Under the pieces are notes generated by a model. The model had not been told where the DNA came from, did no database searches, and worked only from the letters and a program-made list of their open reading frames with translations. Made by a program: the position numbers and the translations under genes. From NCBI GenBank assembly GCA_002505805.1, contig DAWB01000051.1, positions 1 to 5,497 of the forward strand: DNA of 5,497 nt. Reading direction: 5' to 3'. This DNA comes from Methanosaeta sp. UBA80 (GTDB lineage: Archaea > Halobacteriota > Methanosarcinia > Methanotrichales > Methanotrichaceae). Each line of letters opens with the position of its first letter. Position 1 is the first letter of the stretch. Below, one piece after another: positions 1 to 5,110 of this stretch.

Positions 1-306
1 GAGCTGAAGCTGATTGTGGATCTGATCTACGAGGGCGGATTCATGCGCATGTGGAACAATGTCTCCAATACCGCCGAGTACGGAGGCATGACCAGAGGCG
101 GCATGATCATCAACGATGAGTCCCGCGAGGCCATGAGGGAGATTCTCTCCGATATCCAGACAGGCGAGTTCGCCCGGGAGTGGATTTTGGAGGGCCAGGC
201 AGGCCTGCCGGTCAAGAAGTCCTTGGAGAAGTTGGAGTCCGAGCACCTCATAGAACAGGTGGGAGCAGAGCTGAGGGCGATGATGCCCTGGCTGGCTAAG
301 AAGTAA
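1..306 (+). CDS. ilvC: Ketol-acid reductoisomerase, C-terminal part (5' end outside window)
   Basis: This is the last 101 residues of ketol-acid reductoisomerase, the NADPH- and Mg-dependent enzyme that converts acetolactate or acetohydroxybutyrate to the dihydroxy acid in valine, leucine and isoleucine synthesis. The frame opens with [13 protein letters not shown], the helix of the knotted catalytic domain. The first residue of the window corresponds to metal-binding Glu230 (Pseudomonas numbering). Counting 21 residues on reaches the Ser of SNTAEYG, which fits substrate-binding Ser251. The tail, including GQAGLPVKK and ending MMPWLAKK, is typical of the short class I enzyme of about 330 residues, so roughly two thirds of the gene lies upstream. 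The stop is TAA at 304-306. Codons are GC-rich, unlike the next gene. No partner ilv gene follows, so this is the last gene of its transcription unit on this side. Identification is very secure. Confidence 0.97.
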   Translation, partial: ELKLIVDLIYEGGFMRMWNNVSNTAEYGGMTRGGMIINDESREAMREILSDIQTGEFAREWILEGQAGLPVKKSLEKLESEHLIEQVGAELRAMMPWLAKK

Positions 307-307
307 G

Positions 308-316
308 CTTTATATC
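308..316 (+). promoter_or_regulatory. Possible TATA box just after ilvC
   Basis: The sequence CTTTATATC lies directly behind the ilvC stop and follows a purine-rich stretch (AAGTAAG) that could act as a BRE. It resembles an archaeal TATA box. Transcription would start near 340, inside a stretch with no convincing reading frame, so any product would be a non-coding RNA or a long leader. This is inference from sequence likeness only. Confidence 0.3.
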
Positions 317-402
317 ATGAGAGGTCTTAGCATGGTCTCGGACGGCGTGGCTGATGAGGCCCACCGGATGCGATGCCATGCTGCTATGGCCTCGGGATTT
401 CA

Positions 403-413
403 TGATTATAACA
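403..413 (+). promoter_or_regulatory. Possible TATA box upstream of the long hairpin
   Basis: GATTATAACAT, in a locally AT-rich patch of otherwise GC-rich DNA, would place a transcription start near 432-436. That is just before the hairpin at 445-491, as expected for a short independent transcript. No start codon with a ribosome binding site follows at a useful distance. Support is positional only. Confidence 0.25.
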
Positions 414-444
414 TAAAAACCAACTACCAAAAAAGGAGGGAGGA

Positions 445-491
445 GCAGTTCCAGAAGCGCGGGCCTGAGGGGCTCGCGTTTCGGGGGCTGT
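445..491 (+). ncRNA. Long imperfect hairpin, candidate structured RNA
   Basis: Positions 445-466 pair with 470-491 around the triloop GAG (467-469), with pair coordinates summing to 936. Of 22 opposed positions I count 15 Watson-Crick pairs, 6 G-U pairs (445-491, 449-487, 450-486, 457-479, 462-474, 466-470) and one A-G mismatch (453-483). Nearly all departures from perfect pairing are G-U when read as plus-strand RNA; the complement would carry A-C mismatches there. This fits an RNA made from the plus strand better than a decaying DNA palindrome. It could be an ilvC 3' stabilising structure, a small RNA, or the relic end of a mobile element. There is no T-run behind it, so it is not a classic intrinsic terminator. 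The structure is clear on paper; function is unknown. Confidence 0.45.
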
Positions 492-602
492 AGCAATACA
501 ATGTTAGAATCTGCTGAGAACATTTTAGCTTCTCGTTCATGTCTCTAATACTTTATTTCTGAACTAGATACATTTTATTATTGATTAAATAGTGTAGGAA
601 GC

Positions 603-612
603 CTAATAAATA
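603..612 (+). promoter_or_regulatory. Probable TATA box for the AlbA_2-like gene
   Basis: TAATAAATAT is centred about 41 bases before the ATG at 649. A start about 26 bases downstream of its centre would give a leader of roughly 15 nt that contains the GGGGGA ribosome binding site at 639-644. The whole surrounding stretch is AT-rich, which lowers the specificity of this call. Confidence 0.35.
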
Positions 613-648
613 TCTTATGAAATGATATAGCTTATATTGGGGGAAAAA

Positions 649-1869
649 ATGTCACAAATACTTGAGGGCATACCATTTAACGAAATTCGAGAAGCGCATT
701 TAAATTCACTCATTATTTTGCGGATACCTGAAGATTCTGCCTTAGAATACAAATTAGAACTCAATATTGAATCGGATACTATGAAGCGTGAACTATGCAA
801 GGATTTGAGTTCATTTGCCAATTCTCAAGGAGGATTAATATTATTTGGAGTTAATGAAGAAAAAGGTTTTCCAATATCAATTAATGGAATTAAATATGAA
901 GACACAATCAAAACAAAACTTTACCAAATAATTTCAAGTGGCATTTCCCCAAGGATACAAGAGATACCTGAGCGGATCGTGCATCTCGAAAACGGCAATA
1001 AGATTGTAATTTTGAGAATCGAGCCGGATGGGTATCTTCATCAGGTTAAATATGGGGATAATAGATATTACAAACGCGTTGGCACAATAACAATCCCTAT
1101 GGAAAGCGCAGATATTGAAATGTTCTTTCGCCAATTTAATCGATCTTCGAGCCAAGTTTCAAGACAAGAGGAAGTTCAGCAGGCTATTGACAAATACCAT
1201 AACATGTTAAAAGGCAAAGAATACTTTAAAGGTGTTGATGATAAAGCTATCTGTACGATCTGCATAATTCCAGAAGTTTCATCTTTCAATCTCGACCTCA
1301 GTCATTTGCCCGACAACTTTGTTTTATTATTTCCGCCAATATATTCTCTTGGATGGAATAGTGAACTCACAGGGAACTCATTTTTTGTCTTTAGTAAACT
1401 TCAAGCTGAAGAAGTTCCACATGCAGTTACTGAGATAACAGCATTTGGAGAAATACTGGCCTATAATTCGAGTGTGCTATCAAATATGTATTCGAATCAC
1501 ATATCGAGTGGAACGGCTGGGTTTATTCCAAGCATAGCATATGAGAGAGAAATCGTCAATTCCGCATATAAATACTTTAATTCACTGAAACAGCTAGGTG
1601 TAAGTCCACCTTTCTATTTAGATATATCAACATTAAATGTAAAAGGCTATTATTTGTATACAGATCCAAAAAGGACGATCCATTCATCTAGAATATATTC
1701 TAAAGAAGATATTCATCCTCGTATAGTTCGGATACCAAATGATAAGGCATATGCCAGTCCACAAGCCCTTGCGAAAGAAATTAGGCCTATCTTTGACTTC
1801 ATCTGGCGAGAGTTTGGATATGAAAAAAGCTACAATTACGACAATAATGGAGATTGGATCATAGAGTAA
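649..1869 (+). CDS. AlbA_2 / Schlafen-like domain protein, AT-rich and probably acquired
   Basis: 406 residues from ATG 649, preceded by GGGGGA at 639-644; a TTG at 637 in frame is less likely because it overlaps that site. Residues 28-160 match the AlbA_2 (divergent AAA-4, Schlafen core) fold. E28-x4-E33-Y-K is the E-x4-E-F-K pattern, followed by the hallmark FANSQGGLILFGVNEE at 56-71 and the strand-rich IVILRIEPDGYLHQVKYGDNRYYKRVGT region, here split as 119-146. In Schlafen nucleases the two equivalent Glu residues bind metal; in bacterial and archaeal proteins the domain is usually labelled putative DNA-binding. Residues 165-406 are not recognised: no familiar C-terminal HATPase or winged-helix module is evident. 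No signal peptide or membrane segment is seen, so it is cytoplasmic. The gene is about one third GC by eye against well over half in ilvC, stands alone, and is probably horizontally acquired, perhaps defence-related. Domain call firm, function open. Confidence 0.85.
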   Translation: MSQILEGIPFNEIREAHLNSLIILRIPEDSALEYKLELNIESDTMKRELCKDLSSFANSQGGLILFGVNEEKGFPISINGIKYEDTIKTKLYQIISSGISPRIQEIPERIVHLENGNKIVILRIEPDGYLHQVKYGDNRYYKRVGTITIPMESADIEMFFRQFNRSSSQVSRQEEVQQAIDKYHNMLKGKEYFKGVDDKAICTICIIPEVSSFNLDLSHLPDNFVLLFPPIYSLGWNSELTGNSFFVFSKLQAEEVPHAVTEITAFGEILAYNSSVLSNMYSNHISSGTAGFIPSIAYEREIVNSAYKYFNSLKQLGVSPPFYLDISTLNVKGYYLYTDPKRTIHSSRIYSKEDIHPRIVRIPNDKAYASPQALAKEIRPIFDFIWREFGYEKSYNYDNNGDWIIE

Positions 1870-1933
1870 TGCAATGGACTTCACTCCCCTTTGAGTGCAG
1901 CTACACGGTCTTAGGCCTGATATCCAACTTGGC

Positions 1934-2090
1934 TTACGATCTTCTCTTTTCCTCAGCCATATCACGAAGACCCTCGATATCATGCCTCAAACCGTCTCGC
2001 TTGGAGTTCTATCTCTAATTCGCTACCGCAACAACAATCGCGCAATTTAATCGAACTTAGCGCTCCTACATATTTTTTATCTGCTGTCAT
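1934..2090 (-). pseudogene. Possible decayed small reading frame, unrecognised
   Basis: On the minus strand, ATG 2090 opens a 36-residue frame (MTADKKYVGAL..., ending ELQARRFEA) that stops at 1980. The adjacent frame then continues with GLRHDIEGLRDMAEEKRRS and stops at 1934. A single shift near 1985-1995 would join them into one peptide with a charged, probably helical end that looks more protein-like than chance. GGAGG abuts the ATG with no spacer, so a working start is doubtful. No family is recognised. It may be a relic carried with the AT-rich segment, or chance. Confidence 0.15.
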
Positions 2091-2211
2091 CCTCCGCCTG
2101 TAAATCCCTGCCCCGCAAACACATGGCTGGATGCTGGATCTAGGGTAGAGCATATCTTTTTCAGTAAAGAACTGCAGCGAAGCATTATTACACCGTAAGG
2201 GCATGAAAAGG

Positions 2212-2220
2212 GTGTATAAA
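2212..2220 (+). promoter_or_regulatory. TATA-like element before the nuclease gene
   Basis: GTGTATAAA follows a purine stretch (GAAAAGG) that could serve as a BRE. Its centre is only about 20 bases from the ATG at 2236, so the expected transcription start would fall at or just inside the coding sequence. Either the message is leaderless or nearly so, or the true promoter lies further upstream and the GGATGA at 2222-2227 acts as ribosome binding site. The two readings conflict. Confidence 0.3.
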
Positions 2221-2235
2221 GGGATGAATTAGTTC

Positions 2236-2832
2236 ATGAAACCGATTAAGGTCTTCTTTATAGTGCCTCTATTGTTGCTGATTGCATTGGCCAGTGGCTC
2301 TCCGGACGAGGCCGCCGGCCGGGTGATCCATGTTACCGACGGCGATACCTTTGATGTGAGGCTCCAGAGCCACGATGAACGCATCTCCGAGGATGTCATC
2401 CGGGTCCGACTGGCGGACCTTGATTCACCGGAGATGTATGGGGAGAGGGCATGTGAAGCAGGGAGGATTGCCGGTGAGTATACCCGCTCCAATCTGATGG
2501 GCAATCTTGTTTCTCTGGACATCGATGACAAGAACGGCCAGGACGACTATGGCCGATGGATGGCGGTGTGCTATCTGGAGGACGGCAGGAACTTCAACCG
2601 GATGCTCATCGACTCCGGCCATGCGGCAAAGAAGGATTTCAGGAACAATGAGTTCGATCCCGAGAGCTGGTACCGGGAGGAGCAGCCTATTGAGGAAGAA
2701 TACAGCTCGGTGCAATCCGATCAGGAAGATGGCATCCCTCAGGCCGATTCAGAGGTAATGCCCCAGAACGAAGCTGAAAATAAAAGCTGGTTGCAGGTGA
2801 TTCTGGAGATCATTGCAGCAGCTTCGTCCTAG
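2236..2832 (+). CDS. Secreted thermonuclease (staphylococcal nuclease-like)
   Basis: 198-residue protein of the SNase (SNc/TNase) family, Ca-dependent phosphodiesterases that cut DNA and RNA. Residues 1-19 form a Sec signal peptide: a Lys near the N-terminus, a hydrophobic core FFIVPLLLLIALA, and likely cleavage after A19. The nuclease domain spans about 28-145. Residues matching Staphylococcus D21, R35, D40, E43 and R87 are all present: D37 in DGDTF, R58, D63 and E66 in VRLADLDSPE, and R107 in DDYGRW. The domain closes with NNEFDPESW rather than the long C-terminal helix of the staphylococcal enzyme. Residues 146-198 form an acidic, low-complexity tail ending in a short hydrophobic stretch (WLQVILEIIAAA). 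ATG 2236 is preceded by GGATGA (2222-2227). It converges on nre with a 35-bp gap. Likely role: extracellular nucleic acid degradation or nutrient salvage (inference). Confidence 0.93.
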   Translation: MKPIKVFFIVPLLLLIALASGSPDEAAGRVIHVTDGDTFDVRLQSHDERISEDVIRVRLADLDSPEMYGERACEAGRIAGEYTRSNLMGNLVSLDIDDKNGQDDYGRWMAVCYLEDGRNFNRMLIDSGHAAKKDFRNNEFDPESWYREEQPIEEEYSSVQSDQEDGIPQADSEVMPQNEAENKSWLQVILEIIAAASS

Positions 2833-2867
2833 CCCTTGAGGGAATGCCCCGGAGCGACAGGCGTGAC

Positions 2868-4055
2868 TCATGAAAAGCAGCTCAAAGTGGTCTGCCGGCT
2901 TCGCATCTGTTCCTGGAGAAGGTCGCTCTTTTCAATGAACCTCTTGATGGGCAGCTCAAGCCTGGCGGAGATATACTGCAGAGCCGTCTTCATGCTCTCG
3001 AACTCCTGCCCAGGCTGGAGCATGGCATTTCTCATATTCTCCCGGACGTTGAAGACGCCCAGAGGGACATAGCCGGGGTAGGCTTCCCGGAGGACTATGG
3101 CCCCTGCCTGCTTTTTCTCCCTGGATAAAGCCTCCAGTACCGCCATCTTGCAGGAGTAGTAGCATCCTCCCACCCGGGAATAGCCCTTCTTGCCTGCATT
3201 GTTCTCGTAGTCGGAGAAGATCAGCTCCTCGCGGCCCAAAATATGCAAAAAGGCCTCCATCCACTCGTACTGCCAGGCGGTGGGCAGGAGCAGAACGGCA
3301 TAATAGTTGTTGAGGCTGGAGAACTCCCGCACCTGAACGCTGTCGATGGGCTGGTAGCCCCTCACATTATGCAGCAGCCGGCGGGCCAGGGTGCTGTCGC
3401 AGGCGGTGATCGCCCAGCGGGTGGGGACCAGGCGGCGTCGCTTGCCTATTCCGAAGGAGCCCAGGGAGAATGCCTTTTCAATGCTGGAGAAGGGCAGTCC
3501 CCTCTCATGAAGACGGCCCACAGCATCCGCCGCCAGTAGGTCGTCATCATAATATGCCTTCTCCAGATGATGATCCCACCGGGAATTTTCTATCTCCAGC
3601 CGCTCAAGCGGTGCGCTGGGGCCGAAAGGGGTATGGTCATGGCTGAATGTAGCTCCCCTGGGAGCCTTCTGAAACTCGGCCTGGCTCTCCAGAGAGCCTG
3701 AGGACAGAGCAATATCCCTCAGCGTTCCTATGAATCTCTGGTGAAGATGGGTGACCTTGACCTTCTGCTTGCCTCTCACCAGATTGAGGCGGTATCTTAT
3801 TATCTCTTCCTGGCTCTTATTTTGGGATAGCCAGGACTCCGGTCGGTCCATTATAGTGGTATCTCCATGCATAGGGGCAATCATCGGTCCGGCAAAGACC
3901 TGAGGGTAGTTCCAGCTTCCTATAAATACAGAAGGCGGAGAGCTTCCATCTATCTCCGTTCCCACCTCTCGGGATGGGATGTACATGCTGGCGGTCAGCT
4001 TCTTCAGATAGGCTTCCTTGCCCTTGATCACAATACGTTCGCCTGCACACTGCAA
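2868..4055 (-). CDS. nreA: Nre-family archaeal DNA repair protein, 5' end uncertain
   Basis: 395 residues if read from TTG 4055. Members of this family (DUF650/DUF651) contribute to repair of DNA damage in Haloferax. The N-terminal part carries the conserved block [14 protein letters not shown] at 38-51, followed by VFAGPMIAP and a DRPESW element; the downstream body includes [16 protein letters not shown] and [17 protein letters not shown]. The C-terminus, QTTLSCF (388-394), resembles the PCNA-binding motif Q-x2-L-x2-F-F with the final aromatic replaced by Ser, which fits the NreA type. The start is odd. TTG 4055 has no ribosome binding site and follows an in-frame TAA directly. V9 (GTG, with AGGCGA upstream) is an alternative, while the best start signal (ATG 4098 after GGTGA) lies in another frame. 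Only one Cys (C3) remains where I recall a Cys-rich zinc motif. It stands alone, divergent from the secreted protein gene. Confidence 0.9.
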   Translation of the reverse strand: MQCAGERIVIKGKEAYLKKLTASMYIPSREVGTEIDGSSPPSVFIGSWNYPQVFAGPMIAPMHGDTTIMDRPESWLSQNKSQEEIIRYRLNLVRGKQKVKVTHLHQRFIGTLRDIALSSGSLESQAEFQKAPRGATFSHDHTPFGPSAPLERLEIENSRWDHHLEKAYYDDDLLAADAVGRLHERGLPFSSIEKAFSLGSFGIGKRRRLVPTRWAITACDSTLARRLLHNVRGYQPIDSVQVREFSSLNNYYAVLLLPTAWQYEWMEAFLHILGREELIFSDYENNAGKKGYSRVGGCYYSCKMAVLEALSREKKQAGAIVLREAYPGYVPLGVFNVRENMRNAMLQPGQEFESMKTALQYISARLELPIKRFIEKSDLLQEQMRSRQTTLSCFS

Positions 4056-4172
4056 TTAAAGGATAAGCCATGCGGCGCGAAAGTGATGCCATAGCCATCT
4101 TTTCACCGGGCGCTGATTAATGGTTAGATATTTACATTCATAGCAGCAATAATAAAGCGAGGTGCTTAAAAA
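4056..4172. promoter_or_regulatory. Divergent promoter region between nre and the secreted protein gene
   Basis: This 117-bp gap serves both flanking genes. On the plus strand TTAGATATTTA (4124-4134) would place a start near 4155, giving a short leader that contains GAGGTG at 4159-4164, eight bases before ATG 4173. On the minus strand the same AT-rich patch read in reverse (AAATATC, 4126-4132) could serve nre, with GGTGA at 4107-4103 followed four bases later by ATG 4098, which is out of frame with the nre body. Confidence 0.45.
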
Positions 4173-5015
4173 ATGAAATGGCCTGTATTGATCGCCGCCT
4201 TGATGATGCTGATATGTCTGAGCGCATCCGGGCAATGGACCAGCTATCCCGGTACTGATTATTTAAATCCTTCTTATCCAGATAATATTTATATCGATCC
4301 CAGTAATTTTGCCGGCGGACCGGACTCCCCGGATGTCGACTTCTCCACCACCACATCAGGCGGAGCCCCCGTTCCCGCTTCTCCACAAAGCCCGGAGTCG
4401 CTGGGCATCACCGTTCCTTCTGATGTCTCATCCAGCCAGCAGGCTCCAACAGCTCAGGAAAATACCCAGGTGGTGATGCGATCAACTCAGGAGGCAGCTT
4501 ATTCTTCCGCTCCCCCGGGGGCCAAGGCAACTGCAACCTATCCCGCCTACAATAAGGTGATCGTCCCCGGCGGTGGTGTTGCTCCCAACAAGCTCTATGT
4601 CTCCTACGCCCCCCGCACTGTGGCCAGCTGCAATCTCTATGCCCACCTGCCGTTGTGGATGTCCACGGCAAGGGGAGGAAACATCTGGTTTTATGAGTGG
4701 TATCCCAGCGGCACCCTTGACACTCAGTATGCGGGATATGTACCATACCCCGGTTGGTACAAGAGATGGTTTTATGCCGACACTCCTGGATGGCACATTC
4801 TTCAGTACCATTGCGGCGGATGGAGCAACTATGCCTACATCTATGTGCAGGGATACGGCAACTACTGGGTCAATCCCAAGCCCAAGCCCGACCCCCAGCC
4901 ACCCAGCTACCCCTACTGGGACAGCCCCATAACCTACACCTATCCGCCCACTGGACATACCTACTACACCTATTATTGGAGCTACGACAGCTCGCAAAAT
5001 CGAAGAGGCCGCTAG
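4173..5015 (+). CDS. Secreted aromatic-rich protein of unknown function
   Basis: 280 residues; the start is secured by GAGGTG eight bases upstream. Residues 1-20 form a Sec signal peptide (WPVLIAALMMLICLSASG); there is no lipobox, since the residue before C15 is Ile. Residues about 21-60 are rich in Tyr, Pro, Asn and Asp. Residues 60-125 form a Ser/Pro/Thr/Gln-rich linker, likely disordered or surface-spanning. Residues 126-229 look like a beta-sandwich domain with a Tyr/Trp-rich pattern, and C153 and C214 are the only mature cysteines, so one disulfide is plausible; GWHILQYHCGGWSNYAYIYV resembles the closing strands of an Ig-like fold. A Pro/Lys hinge (PKPKPDPQPP) leads to a Tyr-rich tail (YYTYYWSY) ending in NRRGR. 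There is no membrane anchor. I do not recognise the family. Envelope, sheath or adhesion are guesses. An oligo-T tract follows, so it is probably transcribed alone. Confidence 0.85.
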   Translation: MKWPVLIAALMMLICLSASGQWTSYPGTDYLNPSYPDNIYIDPSNFAGGPDSPDVDFSTTTSGGAPVPASPQSPESLGITVPSDVSSSQQAPTAQENTQVVMRSTQEAAYSSAPPGAKATATYPAYNKVIVPGGGVAPNKLYVSYAPRTVASCNLYAHLPLWMSTARGGNIWFYEWYPSGTLDTQYAGYVPYPGWYKRWFYADTPGWHILQYHCGGWSNYAYIYVQGYGNYWVNPKPKPDPQPPSYPYWDSPITYTYPPTGHTYYTYYWSYDSSQNRRGR

Positions 5016-5028
5016 ATCCTCTTTCCTT

Positions 5029-5068
5029 GATTTTTTGAATTTTTTTCCCGAAGCAGAATGCCGGAAAA
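5029..5068 (+). terminator. Oligo-T transcription terminator behind the secreted protein gene
   Basis: Two T-runs, 5031-5036 and 5040-5046, start 16 bases after the stop codon, which fits the U-tract-driven termination of archaea. The second run also forms the left arm of a short inverted repeat (TTTTCC 5043-5048 with GGAAAA 5063-5068). No other T-rich tract of this strength follows a gene in the window. Confidence 0.55.
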
Positions 5069-5110
5069 TGAAATGAGATTGCTGAACCAATCCCAATGGC
5101 AGGTGTTGTT

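Larger units (their letters stand above)
307..648. other. Intergenic region with a composition switch
   Basis: No credible coding region is seen on either strand. Up to about 490 the stretch is GC-rich like ilvC; from about 491 it is AT-rich like the next gene. It holds two TATA-like sites before the switch and one after it, and a strong imperfect hairpin (445-491). It also holds two small competing inverted repeats, GAGGCC 356-361 with GGCCTC 388-393 and GCCAT 375-379 with ATGGC 386-390, and a weak hairpin GAGAA 516-520 with TTCTC 530-534. A purine tract (AAAAAAGGAGGGAGGAG) precedes the long hairpin. Confidence 0.6.
1870..2235. other. Intergenic region, mostly without recognisable features
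   Basis: 366 bases with no credible intact gene. Composition rises gradually back toward that of the GC-richer neighbours. A small hairpin, CACTC 1882-1886 with GAGTG 1893-1897 around a 6-base loop, lies 12 bases after the AlbA_2-like gene's stop, but no T-run follows it. The minus strand carries a short, apparently frameshifted reading frame at about 1934-2090 that may be a gene remnant. A TATA-like site sits near the right end. Confidence 0.6.

Noticed and set aside
351..357. CTGATGA, the core of a hammerhead ribozyme or similar to a C/D-box RNA box C
   Set aside because: No GAAA core or matching stems follow for a hammerhead, and no box D (CTGA) lies within the usual 50-60 nt for a C/D guide RNA.
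296..523. Minus-strand 75-codon frame opposite the ilvC downstream region
   Set aside because: No family features or ribosome binding site; it spans the composition boundary and the hairpin, so it looks like a chance open frame.
637..648. TTG at 637 as start of the AlbA_2-like gene
   Set aside because: It would bury the only ribosome-binding-like stretch (GGGGGA); ATG 649 lies just behind that stretch and fits better.
1882..1897. Hairpin CACTC/GAGTG after the AlbA_2-like gene as a terminator
   Set aside because: Only five base pairs and no T-run follows, so termination cannot be claimed.
1684..1983. 99-codon minus-strand frame with hydrophobic stretch opposite the end of the AlbA_2-like gene
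   Set aside because: It is mostly antisense to a well-supported coding frame, with no start signal and no family likeness.
2833..2867. Bidirectional terminator between the convergent nuclease and nre genes
   Set aside because: Only a 4-bp CCCT/AGGG repeat is present and there is no T-run on either strand.
3817..4098. 93-codon minus-strand frame overlapping the nre 5' end as a separate gene
   Set aside because: It lies almost wholly inside nre in another frame, with no recognisable domain. Its start signal is of interest only for the nre start problem.
4482..5096. 204-codon minus-strand frame opposite the secreted protein gene
   Set aside because: It is antisense to a gene with a signal peptide and strong ribosome binding site. 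The Gly/Val-rich low-complexity translation mirrors Pro/Tyr codons of the true gene.
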